A stretch of DNA of 8,528 nt from Brevundimonas sp. (GCA_022712235.1 JALAGW010000118.1:1-8528), one strand, 5' to 3'; shown: positions 1-6,679, counted from the stretch's first letter. Translations and numbers: made by a program. Notes: generated from the sequence alone by a model not told the origin.

Positions 1-266
1 CCACGTGGCGGGCCGCCGCCGCCCGGGGGCGGGGGCCGGCGGGCCTGCTGCCCGTCGTCCTGTTCGTGGGGCTGGCGGGCGGCGCCGTCTGTCTGGTGCT
101 CCTGTCCGCGCGGACCTGGCTGCAGGTTTACGCCCTGAACGCCCCCGGCTGGGTGGCGAGGCTGCTGCAGCCCAAGGGCGACATTCCCTATGGCGTGGCC
201 ATCGCCATCGGGGCCGTCCTGGCCTTCCCCTCCAGCGCCGTGGTCCGGGCCTTTACCGGCGGCTGA
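1..266 (+). CDS. cpaA: Prepilin peptidase CpaA (TadV-like), C-terminal fragment
   Basis: This is the 3' end of a gene that begins left of the window; the reading frame starts at base 3 and ends with TGA at 264-266. About 87 residues are visible. CpaA-type peptidases are inner-membrane aspartyl proteases (A24 family) that cleave the leader of the Flp/PilA prepilin. The catalytic Asp residues lie upstream and cannot be checked. What is visible fits the family's C-terminus: a hydrophobic segment (LLPVVLFVGLAGGAVCLVLL), a short loop ending PKGDIPYG, then a last hydrophobic helix (VAIAIGAVLAFP). The IPYGVAIAIG block is typical of CpaA proteins, and the gene's position just before cpaB supports the call. 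The first roughly 15 visible residues (TWRAAAARGRG) are unusually Arg-rich for this membrane protein and may be affected by sequence error at the edge. Confidence 0.8.
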   Translation, partial: TWRAAAARGRGPAGLLPVVLFVGLAGGAVCLVLLSARTWLQVYALNAPGWVARLLQPKGDIPYGVAIAIGAVLAFPSSAVVRAFTGG

Positions 267-281
267 CGACGTTCTGCGGGC

Positions 282-297
282 TTAGGGACGCGTTAAC
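282..297 (+). promoter_or_regulatory. Candidate CtrA-binding site (TTAG-N7-TTAAC)
   Basis: The bases read TTAG, seven bases, then TTAAC, a one-mismatch match to the Caulobacter CtrA consensus TTAA-N7-TTAAC. The box lies 76-91 bp before the cpaB start. If TATCGT at 311-316 acts as the -10 element, the box would overlap the -35 position, as in known CtrA-activated promoters. CtrA is known to activate pilA in Caulobacter, so control of the assembly genes by the same regulator is plausible. Binding here is an inference. Confidence 0.5.
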
Positions 298-320
298 CGA
301 CAAGCCTCACTATCGTTAAC
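292..320. repeat. Pair of GTTAAC palindromes 23 bp apart
   Basis: Two identical six-base palindromes, GTTAAC, sit at 292-297 and 315-320, each preceded by C (CGTTAAC). They contain the only TTAA tetramers I could find in the window. The 23-bp centre-to-centre distance is close to two helical turns, so both could face the same side of the DNA. The left copy is also the 3' half of the CtrA-like box; the right copy has no partner half-site at N7 on either side. Confidence 0.6.
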
Positions 321-338
321 GGCAAGGGGCGAAGAACC

Positions 339-343
339 GAATC
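339..343. promoter_or_regulatory. GANTC (CcrM-type) methylation site in the cpaB upstream region
   Basis: GAATC lies 30 bp before the cpaB start codon. In Caulobacterales the methyltransferase CcrM modifies GANTC, and such sites in promoters can tie transcription to the cell cycle. GANTC sites also occur by chance inside the genes here (for example 1343-1347, 1918-1922 and 2583-2587), so only its position makes it notable. Confidence 0.35.
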
Positions 344-372
344 CACGTCGCCGCGCCTGCCGGAGACCGTCG

Positions 373-1329
373 ATGAAGCCCGCCAAGATCGCTGTCATCT
401 GTATCGCCGCCGTCGCGGCCATCGGCCTGGCCCTGGTCGTGCGCGCCATGGGTTCGCCGTCGGGCGAGCCGACGGCGACCGCCGTGGCCGCCGTCGAGAC
501 CCGCCCCATGGCCAAGGTCCTGGTCGCCGCCAAGGATCTGGAGCCCGGCCGTCGCCTGGCCGACGCCGACCTGACCTGGAAGGACTGGCCCGCGGACGAG
601 GTCAATCCCGTCTTCATCACCGACGGCAGCGTGCCCGTTCCCGCCGCCCCGGCCAAGGAAGGCGAAGGCAAGGCGGCCGACGCCAAGGCCGACACCGTCA
701 AGAAGGCCGAGGACGCCGCCGCCCGCGTGGTCCGCGCCGCCGAAAACATGAACTCGGGCGGGGCCAAGGCCGACTATGTCGGCTCTGTCGTCCGCGAGCC
801 CATTCTGGCCGGCGAACCCATCGTCGCCCGCAAGATCGTCCGCGCCGGCGACAGCGGCTATATGGCCGCCTATCTGGAGCCCGGCATGCGGGCCATGGCT
901 ATCCGCGTGACGGTCGAGACCGCCGCCGGGGGCTTCATCCTGCCGGGCGACCGGGCCGATGTCCTGCTGACCCGCGAGGTCAAGCTGCCGAACACCGGAC
1001 AGTCGGGCGGTGAAACCACCAAGTTCGTCGCCGCCACCGTGATGCAGAACGTCAAGGTTCTGGCCATCGACCAGGCCACCCGCGCCGCCGAGGACGCCCA
1101 GGCGGTCGTCGGCGCCACCGCCACCCTGGAGGTCAGCGGCCGCGACGCCGAGGCCCTGGCCCTGGCCAAGTCCGAAGGCGAGCTGTCGCTGGTGCTGCGC
1201 TCCTACGCCGACACCGCCGGGCCGTCCGGTCAGGTTCCGGGCGCGGCGCGGCGCGGAGAGGCGGCGGCCGCCGCCCGCGTCGTGCGCGTCTATCGCGAAG
1301 GTCAGGCCGAAGCGGTCGCCGTCCCATGA
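373..1329 (+). CDS. cpaB: Flp pilus assembly protein CpaB (RcpC-like, SAF domain)
   Basis: CpaB is a periplasmic, inner-membrane-anchored component of the Tad pilus machine, thought to link to the secretin. The product is 318 residues. ATG 373 is preceded by GGAG (362-365) at a 7-base spacing. Residues about 5-24 form one hydrophobic segment (signal anchor). A SAF-type domain begins near residue 48 (KVLVAAKDLEPG) and continues through the WKDWP motif and the VVREPILAGEPIV block (about 138-150). The family hallmark AIRVTVETAAGGFILPGDR lies at about 174-193, followed by a final beta-rich part (ATLEVSGRDAEALALA, near 249). An unusual Ala/Lys/Glu-rich stretch at about 87-134, with PAAPAKEGEGKAADAK at its core, interrupts the SAF region. 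The TGA overlaps an in-frame ATG of cpaC (ATGA at 1326-1329), which suggests translational coupling. Confidence 0.95.
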   Translation: MKPAKIAVICIAAVAAIGLALVVRAMGSPSGEPTATAVAAVETRPMAKVLVAAKDLEPGRRLADADLTWKDWPADEVNPVFITDGSVPVPAAPAKEGEGKAADAKADTVKKAEDAAARVVRAAENMNSGGAKADYVGSVVREPILAGEPIVARKIVRAGDSGYMAAYLEPGMRAMAIRVTVETAAGGFILPGDRADVLLTREVKLPNTGQSGGETTKFVAATVMQNVKVLAIDQATRAAEDAQAVVGATATLEVSGRDAEALALAKSEGELSLVLRSYADTAGPSGQVPGAARRGEAAAAARVVRVYREGQAEAVAVP

Positions 1330-1334
1330 GGAAG
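1328..1334 (+). promoter_or_regulatory. Ribosome binding site that decides the cpaC start
   Basis: GAGGAAG lies six bases before ATG 1341. The alternative upstream ATG at 1326 has no comparable site before it. The binding site overlaps the cpaB stop codon, so ribosomes ending on cpaB would expose or restart at it. Confidence 0.6.
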
Positions 1335-1340
1335 CCGGGC

Positions 1341-2855
1341 ATGAATCGTTTGATCGCGGCGGCCTGCGCCTCCCTGATCGCCTTGGGCGGGGCCGCCTCG
1401 GCGCCTCAGGCCCAGACCCGCGCCGCCGTCTTGACCGGCGCCGGGCCGCAGATGATCAACCTGCCGCGCGGCACCTCGTTCGCGGTCGATCTGCCGGCGG
1501 ACGCGCGCGACGTGATCGTGTCCAATCCGCAGGTGGCCGAGGCCATGCTGCATTCCCCCCGGCGCATCACGGTGATCGGCGTCGCGGCGGGCGAAACCGA
1601 TGCGGTCTTCCTGGACGCGGCGGGGCGCACCATCCTGGCCCTGCGGGTGCGCGTGGACGCCGGAACCAGCGCGCTTCAGGACACGCTGAGCCGCGTCGCG
1701 CCGGGCGCGAACATCCGCGCCGAGGCGGTCAACGCCAGCATCATCCTGACCGGAACGGCCGCCAGTCCGGGCGAGGCCCAGCGCGCCGCCCAGGTGGCCC
1801 GCGCCTTTGTTTCGGCCCCCGAGAAATTGGTCAACATGATCAGCGTCGCCGGATCGGACCAGGTGACGCTGAAGGTGCGGGTGGTCGAGGTGCAGCGCTC
1901 GGCGCTGAAACAGCTCGGAGTCTCGACCGACATCCTGCGCAACAACGGCATCCACTCCTACGGCTTCGGTCGCGCCTCCACCTATGGCGTGAACGGCGCA
2001 CAGGGCGGGGGCGCCAACCTCTGCTACGGACAGAACGGCGCGCGGACGGCCAATCTGTCCAACAGCACCACGACGACCACGCAGGACACGGTCACGACCG
2101 GCCCCGGCTCGTCCGTGACCAACGCCATTACCGACGTGGCCTCCATGGCCTGGAAGACGGTGACGGGCACGAATGCGAGCGCCTGTCTGGAGGCCTTCGA
2201 GCGGGTCGGCCTGTTGCGGACCCTGGCCGAGCCCAACCTGACCTCGACCAATGGCGAGGCCGCCAACTTCCTGGCGGGCGGTGAGTTTCCCATTCCGACC
2301 GGGCGGGATCGCGAAGGTCAGATCTCGGTCGAATACAAGCCTTATGGCGTCGGCCTGGCCTTCCGGCCCGTCGTGCTCAGCGAGGGCCGCATCAGCCTGC
2401 AGGTCAAGGTCGAGGTGTCGGAGCTGACGCCCAGCGGCGGCCTGACCATCGGCGCCGGAACGCCGTCCTCCATCACCCTGCCGGGCCTGTCGGTTCGCCG
2501 CAGCGAGAATACGGTCGAAATCCCCTCGGGCGGGTCGATGATGATCGCCGGCCTGTTGCAGGAAACCACGCGCCAGTCGGTGGATTCCCTGCCAGGCATG
2601 ACCAATCTGCCGGTGCTGGGCCAGTTGTTCCGTTCGCGGGACTATCTGATGGGCGAAACTGAACTGGTCGTGATCGTCGAACCCTATATCGTCAGCCCGA
2701 CCTCGCCGGGACGGATGCAGACGCCCGCCGACGGCCTGCGCATCGCCCAGGACGCCCAGGCCATCTTCTTCGGCCAACTGAACCAGGCCTATGGCTCGCC
2801 CGCCCCCTCCGCCCAGGCGGGATGGCAGGGGCCGGTTGGCTATGTGATCGAGTGA
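1341..2855 (+). CDS. cpaC: Outer-membrane secretin CpaC (RcpA-like)
   Basis: CpaC forms the gated multimeric channel through which the Flp pilus crosses the outer membrane. ATG 1341 is chosen for its GAGGAAG site and because it gives a clean signal peptide (MNRLIAAACASLIALGG, likely cut after an ASA or AQA motif near residues 20-25), for 504 residues. ATG 1326 would add five residues. In order: a pilus-assembly N-terminal domain (about 36-105, with INLPRGTSFAVDLP and ITVIGVAAGETDAVF), a BON-like domain (about 110-160), then GSDQVTLKVRVVEVQ at 171, which opens the secretin region. The secretin core spans about 290-450, with LAEPNLTSTNGE near 296, FLAGGEFPIP, SLPGMTNLPVLGQLF and ELVVIVEPYIVSP. 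A Thr/Ser-rich insertion (about 229-281) is flanked by Cys228 and Cys282. The tail ending QGPVGYVIE matches other CpaC proteins as I recall them. The next gene starts 6 bp after the stop. Confidence 0.96.
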   Translation: MNRLIAAACASLIALGGAASAPQAQTRAAVLTGAGPQMINLPRGTSFAVDLPADARDVIVSNPQVAEAMLHSPRRITVIGVAAGETDAVFLDAAGRTILALRVRVDAGTSALQDTLSRVAPGANIRAEAVNASIILTGTAASPGEAQRAAQVARAFVSAPEKLVNMISVAGSDQVTLKVRVVEVQRSALKQLGVSTDILRNNGIHSYGFGRASTYGVNGAQGGGANLCYGQNGARTANLSNSTTTTTQDTVTTGPGSSVTNAITDVASMAWKTVTGTNASACLEAFERVGLLRTLAEPNLTSTNGEAANFLAGGEFPIPTGRDREGQISVEYKPYGVGLAFRPVVLSEGRISLQVKVEVSELTPSGGLTIGAGTPSSITLPGLSVRRSENTVEIPSGGSMMIAGLLQETTRQSVDSLPGMTNLPVLGQLFRSRDYLMGETELVVIVEPYIVSPTSPGRMQTPADGLRIAQDAQAIFFGQLNQAYGSPAPSAQAGWQGPVGYVIE

Positions 2856-2860
2856 GCGCG

Positions 2861-3547
2861 ATGATCGTCAAATCCTTCCTCACCCTGTCCTCGACCCTGG
2901 CCCTTGGCGGTCTGCTGCTGGCCGGTTGCGCGGGCGGTCCCGCCAGCCTGGGGGGCGAGCCGCCGCTGACGCCCCTGTCGCGCTACAGCCTGCAGGTCGA
3001 GCCGGGCATGGATCGCATCGCCCTGGCTGTGCATGAAACCGGACTGTCCGCCAACCAGCAGGCGGCGCTGGCCGATCTGGTGCAGCGCTTCGCCATCGAG
3101 GGCGCGCCGACCCTGTTGGTCGAGGCCCCGGCCGGCGGCGACCCGATCGCCAACCAGGCGGCCTGGAACGTCAAGGCGGGCCTGGTGGCCGCCGGCGCGC
3201 CGGACCATCTGATCCGCGTGGTCGGCTACAACGGTCCTGACCCGCGCGCGCCCATCCTGGCAGGGTTCGAAACCGTTCGCGCCGTCGTGCCCCAGTGCGG
3301 AACCCGGTGGGGCAGCCTGACCCGGACCGGCGACAATCAGTCGGCCTCGAACTTCGGCTGCGCCGTCAACGCCAACCTGGCGGCCCAGATCGTCAATCCG
3401 CGCGACATCGTCACGCCGCAGGCGATGACGCCGCCCGACGCTCAGCGACGCGCCGTGGTGTTCGACCGCTACGGCAAGGGCGAGACGACCTCTGCCGGGC
3501 GCGAGGCCCTGGTCAGTGCGGCGCGCGTTTCCGATGCGGTGAATTGA
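2861..3547 (+). CDS. cpaD: Pilus assembly lipoprotein CpaD
   Basis: CpaD is a lipoprotein of the Tad/Cpa machine, expected at the outer membrane with the CpaC secretin. I chose ATG 2861 (228 residues) because it gives a textbook lipoprotein signal: Lys4, a hydrophobic stretch, then the lipobox LLAGC with lipidated Cys23. The same frame stays open upstream to ATG 2822, inside cpaC, but that start would bury the signal sequence. Residues after the lipobox are variable. The C-terminal half carries the conserved CpaD signature: CGTRWGSLTRTGDNQSASNF from Cys146, then GCAVNANLAAQI and NPRDIVTPQAMTPPDAQRR. Cys146 and Cys167 could form a disulfide in the periplasm (inference). The gene sits 5 bp after cpaC and 5 bp before cpaE, so it is clearly co-transcribed. 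Confidence 0.93.
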   Translation: MIVKSFLTLSSTLALGGLLLAGCAGGPASLGGEPPLTPLSRYSLQVEPGMDRIALAVHETGLSANQQAALADLVQRFAIEGAPTLLVEAPAGGDPIANQAAWNVKAGLVAAGAPDHLIRVVGYNGPDPRAPILAGFETVRAVVPQCGTRWGSLTRTGDNQSASNFGCAVNANLAAQIVNPRDIVTPQAMTPPDAQRRAVVFDRYGKGETTSAGREALVSAARVSDAVN

Positions 3548-3552
3548 TCGAC

Positions 3553-5097
3553 ATGAGCAAGCCATTCGCCACGCAGGACTTTGACGCTCTGGACACGTTC
3601 GACATGGACGATGAGTTCGTCGACCCCGCCGCGCCGCCGCGCCCGACTCTGTCCTTCGCTCCCATGTCGGATGCGGTCGCCGTGACAGAGGCCGCGATCG
3701 GCGAGGCCTACAACCCGGTGGGCAAGCTGGTCGCCGAAACCGAGACGGCGGGCGCCGCCGCCGGGGCGACGCCGGCGGTCCCGGACGAGATCCTTTCGGC
3801 CGAACTGACCCCCTATGAACCCGCCGGCCTGCCTGTGACGTCGAGCGGCGCGGTCGAGGTGTCGATCCCGCGCATCGCCGTGCACGTCTTTGCCGAGCGT
3901 CAGGACACCCTGGCGGCGGCTGAGCGGGCGGGTCAGGACCGGCGCATGGCGCGGGCCACGACCCAGATCCGCATCGGCGGGGTCGCCGCTGCCATCGAGG
4001 CCTACCAGTCGGAGCCGACCCCGCCCCTGATCGTCGTCGAGAGCATGAAGGACGCCCGGACCCTGCTGGCCGAGATTGACCAGCTGGCCGAGGTCTGCGA
4101 CGCGGGGACCAAGGTGGTCATCATCGGGGCCGCCAACGACATCCTGCTGTTCCGCGAGCTGATGCGGCGTGGCGTCAGCGAGTATCTGGTCGCCCCGGTT
4201 CAGGCCCTGCAACTCATCTCGGCCATCGGCGGTCTGTTCGCCGACCCGGCCCAGCCCTTCGTCGGTCGCTCCATCGCCTTCGTCGGCGCGCGCGGCGGGG
4301 CCGGCGCCTCGGCCGTGGCCCACAACACCGCCTACGCCATGAGCGAGCGGATCGGCGTCAACACCGTCATCGTCGACTATGATCTGCCGTTCGGCACCGC
4401 CGGGCTGGATTTCAATCAGGACCCCCTGGGCGGCGTCGCCGACGCCCTGAACCAGCCGGATCGCCTGGACGCCACCCTGCTGGACCGGATGATGGTCCGC
4501 TGCACCGACAAGCTGAGCCTGTTCGCCGCGCCCGCCACCCTGGACGCCGACTGGGACATCCAGCCGGACGCCTTCGAGGAGGTGACCAGCCGTATCCGCT
4601 CGACGGCGCCCTTCGTGGTGCTGGACCTGCCGCATCTGTGGTCGGGCTGGATGCGCAAGACCCTGATCTCCGCCGATGAGGTGGTGATCGTGGCCACGCC
4701 GGATCTGGCCAGCCTTCGCAACGCCAAGAACATGATCGACCTGATCAAGCAGGGCCGTCCCAACGACGCCCCGCCGCGCCTGGTGCTGAACCAGGTCGGG
4801 GTGCCGGGCCGTCCCGAGATTCCGGCCAAGGACTTCGGCGCCGCCCTGGGCGTCCACCCCAGCCTGATCATTCCCTTTGACGCCAAGGTGTTCGGATCGG
4901 CCGCCAACAATGGTCAGATGATCGTGGACGCGGGCGCCAAGACCAAGGCGGCGGAAGCCTTCGAGACCCTGGCGCAGATCGTGTCGCGTCGCGAGTTGCC
5001 GACCGCCCCTGTGAAGGGCAGGCCGGCGGCGCCGACGGGCGCGTCGGCCAAGAAGAGCGGCTCGATCCTGGCTTCCCTGTTCAGCAAGAAACGCTGA
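3553..5097 (+). CDS. cpaE: Pilus localisation ATPase CpaE (TadZ-like, MinD/ParA family)
   Basis: CpaE/TadZ marks the cell pole where the pilus machine assembles. ATG 3553 gives 514 residues; the frame is open further upstream but there it overlaps cpaD. The ribosome site is weak (GGTGA about 10 bases upstream). Residues 1-120 are acidic and Ala/Pro-rich, probably disordered. Residues about 157-230 form a receiver-like domain (PPLIVVESM at 157, EYLVAPVQ near 211), with Glu163 where a phosphoacceptor Asp might be expected. The ATPase domain starts near 240: a deviant Walker A, GARGGAGAS (245-253), in which both Lys of the MinD-type KGGxGK[ST] motif are replaced (Arg247, Ala252); a switch segment VIVDYDLPFGTAGLDF from 272; and a Walker B-like FVVLDLPH with Asp358. 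A basic tail (KKSGSILASLFSKKR) ends the protein. The missing Walker lysine is typical of this subfamily as I recall it and does not imply a broken gene. Confidence 0.93.
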   Translation: MSKPFATQDFDALDTFDMDDEFVDPAAPPRPTLSFAPMSDAVAVTEAAIGEAYNPVGKLVAETETAGAAAGATPAVPDEILSAELTPYEPAGLPVTSSGAVEVSIPRIAVHVFAERQDTLAAAERAGQDRRMARATTQIRIGGVAAAIEAYQSEPTPPLIVVESMKDARTLLAEIDQLAEVCDAGTKVVIIGAANDILLFRELMRRGVSEYLVAPVQALQLISAIGGLFADPAQPFVGRSIAFVGARGGAGASAVAHNTAYAMSERIGVNTVIVDYDLPFGTAGLDFNQDPLGGVADALNQPDRLDATLLDRMMVRCTDKLSLFAAPATLDADWDIQPDAFEEVTSRIRSTAPFVVLDLPHLWSGWMRKTLISADEVVIVATPDLASLRNAKNMIDLIKQGRPNDAPPRLVLNQVGVPGRPEIPAKDFGAALGVHPSLIIPFDAKVFGSAANNGQMIVDAGAKTKAAEAFETLAQIVSRRELPTAPVKGRPAAPTGASAKKSGSILASLFSKKR

Positions 5098-5101
5098 GCT
5101 C

Positions 5102-6673
5102 ATGTTCGGCAAGCGCACAGCTCAGCCCGGCGTCGCGGTCGCCCCGCGACCCGCCCCGGCGCCGGCCCCGGCGGTCGAGGCGCGTGTGCTTGAACCCGTC
5201 GACGCCTTCTCCATCGAGGAGTTGGAAGGGAATGCAGCGCCGATCGTAGAAGGCGTTGACCGGCTGGACGCCCTGGCCGCTCGCCCCCGGCCCGAGGCCG
5301 CCGCGCCTGCGCCCGGCGGGCCGGTCAAGGGGCCGCGCGCCACCGCGGGCCTGGAGCAACTGAAGAAGGCCCAGGCGGTCGCCGAGATCGTCCGCGAGCA
5401 GTCCGACTATTATCACGCGACGAAGACGACCATCTTCAACGCCTTGATGAACACCATCGACCTGGCCCAGCTGGCCCAGCTGGATCAGAAGGCGGCGTCC
5501 GAGGAGATCCGCGACATCGTCGCCGAGCTGGTGGCGATCAAGAACGTCTCCATGTCGGTGGCCGAGCAGGAGCACCTGGTCCAGGACATCGTCAACGACG
5601 TCCTCGGCTATGGCCCGCTTGAACCCCTGCTGGCGCGTGACGACATCGCCGACATCATGGTCAACGGCGCCGGACGCGTCTTCATCGAGGTCGTCGGCAA
5701 GGTCCAGCTGACCAATGTCCGCTTCCGCGACAACGTCCAGTTGATGAACATCTGTCAGCGGATCGTGTCTCAGGTCGGCCGTCGCGTGGACGAAAGCTCC
5801 CCGATCTGCGACGCCCGTTTGCCGGACGGATCGCGCGTCAACGTCATCGCCCCGCCGCTGGCTATCGACGGCCCGACGCTGACTATCCGGAAGTTCAAGA
5901 AAGACAAGCTGACGATGAAGAACCTGGTGGAGTACGCCTCCATCAGTCCCGAGGGCGCGCGCGTCCTGGGCGTCATCGGCGCGGCGCGATGCAACCTGGT
6001 CATCTCGGGCGGCACGGGGTCGGGCAAGACGACCCTGCTCAACACCCTGACGGCCTTCATCGACCCGACCGAGCGCGTCATCACCTGCGAGGACGCCGCC
6101 GAGCTGCAACTGCAGCAGCCGCACGTCGTGCGTCTGGAGACCCGCCCGCCGAACCTGGAGGGACAGGGCCAGATCACCATGCGCGACCTGGTGAAGAACT
6201 GCCTGCGGATGCGCCCCGAACGCATCATCGTCGGCGAGGTGCGCGGCCCCGAGGCCTTCGACCTGTTGCAGGCGATGAACACCGGCCACGACGGTTCGAT
6301 GGGCACGCTGCACGCCAACTCTCCGCGCGAGGCGATCAGCCGTCTGGAATCCATGATCCCCATGGGCGGATACGGCCTGCCCTCCAAGACCATCCGCGAG
6401 ATGATCGTCGGCTCCATCGACGTCATCGTCCAGGCCGCCCGCCTGCGCGACGGCTCGCGCCGCATCACCCACATCACCGAGGTCGTGGGTCTGGAAGGCG
6501 ATGTGATCGTGACCCAGGATCTGTTCGTCTACGAGATCACCGGCGAGGACGCGCACGGCAAGATCACGGGCCGTCACCGCTCGACCGGCATCGCTCGTCC
6601 GCGCTTCTGGGACCGCGCTCGCTACTACGGCCTGGAGCGCGAGCTGGCCGAAGCCCTGGACGCGGCGGAGTAG
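5102..6673 (+). CDS. cpaF: Secretion/pilus assembly ATPase CpaF (TadA-like, GspE/VirB11 family)
   Basis: CpaF is the hexameric cytoplasmic ATPase that powers assembly, and in Caulobacter also retraction, of Tad pili. ATG 5102 lies 4 bp after the cpaE stop; only a weak GAG precedes it, so coupling to cpaE is likely. The product has 523 residues. Residues 1-80 are Pro/Ala-rich and variable. An N-terminal domain follows, reaching VLGYGPLEPLL (near 169) and DIADIMVNG. The catalytic domain has Walker A GGTGSGKTT (303-311, Lys309), an acidic box (CEDAAELQLQQPHVVRLE), Walker B IIVGEVRGPE (Glu379) and the His box TGHDGSMGTLHANS (His396, His404). All key residues are present, so the enzyme looks active. 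The length is close to other CpaF proteins and the family assignment is firm. Confidence 0.97.
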   Translation: MFGKRTAQPGVAVAPRPAPAPAPAVEARVLEPVDAFSIEELEGNAAPIVEGVDRLDALAARPRPEAAAPAPGGPVKGPRATAGLEQLKKAQAVAEIVREQSDYYHATKTTIFNALMNTIDLAQLAQLDQKAASEEIRDIVAELVAIKNVSMSVAEQEHLVQDIVNDVLGYGPLEPLLARDDIADIMVNGAGRVFIEVVGKVQLTNVRFRDNVQLMNICQRIVSQVGRRVDESSPICDARLPDGSRVNVIAPPLAIDGPTLTIRKFKKDKLTMKNLVEYASISPEGARVLGVIGAARCNLVISGGTGSGKTTLLNTLTAFIDPTERVITCEDAAELQLQQPHVVRLETRPPNLEGQGQITMRDLVKNCLRMRPERIIVGEVRGPEAFDLLQAMNTGHDGSMGTLHANSPREAISRLESMIPMGGYGLPSKTIREMIVGSIDVIVQAARLRDGSRRITHITEVVGLEGDVIVTQDLFVYEITGEDAHGKITGRHRSTGIARPRFWDRARYYGLERELAEALDAAE

Positions 6674-6679
6674 GGCCTG

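Larger units (their letters stand above)
267..372 (+). promoter_or_regulatory. cpaA-cpaB intergenic region, probable promoter of the cpaB-H operon
   Basis: This 106-bp gap is the only intergenic space in the window longer than 11 bp, so it is the natural place for a promoter driving cpaB onward. It is clearly richer in A/T than the flanking genes. It contains a CtrA-like box (282-297), two GTTAAC palindromes (292-297 and 315-320), a possible -10-like TATCGT (311-316) and a GAATC methylation site (339-343). I see no hairpin followed by a T-run, so no intrinsic terminator for cpaA is evident and read-through from cpaA is possible. The promoter call is inferred from position and motifs; no start site can be proven from sequence. 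Confidence 0.55.

Noticed and set aside
5..319. 104-codon + strand frame over the cpaA end and the gap
   Set aside because: Arg/Gly-rich and out of frame with the membrane-protein frame of cpaA, which matches the family.
282..767. 161-codon - strand frame covering the regulatory gap
   Set aside because: Mostly antisense to cpaB; Ala/Ser/Arg-rich composition and no homology I recognise. The gap is better explained as promoter DNA.
1555..1560. Run of six C in cpaC as a possible phase-variation tract
   Set aside because: Six C across Ser-Pro codons is short and expected at this GC content; no longer homopolymer or promoter tract is nearby.
1302..2777. 491-codon open frame on the - strand opposite cpaC
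   Set aside because: It lies wholly antisense to a clear secretin gene, has His/Arg/Gly/Gln-rich composition typical of GC-rich shadow frames, and shows no recognisable domain.
2822..2860. Upstream ATG extension of cpaD
   Set aside because: It would place 13 residues before the lipoprotein signal and overlap cpaC; ATG 2861 gives a perfect signal and lipobox.
3469..5118. 549-codon open frame on the - strand opposite cpaE
   Set aside because: Shadow of cpaE; biased, low-complexity composition and no ribosome site or family motif.
5081..6577. 498-codon open frame on the - strand opposite cpaF
   Set aside because: Asp/His/Val/Gln-rich shadow of the strongly conserved ATPase gene; no independent support.
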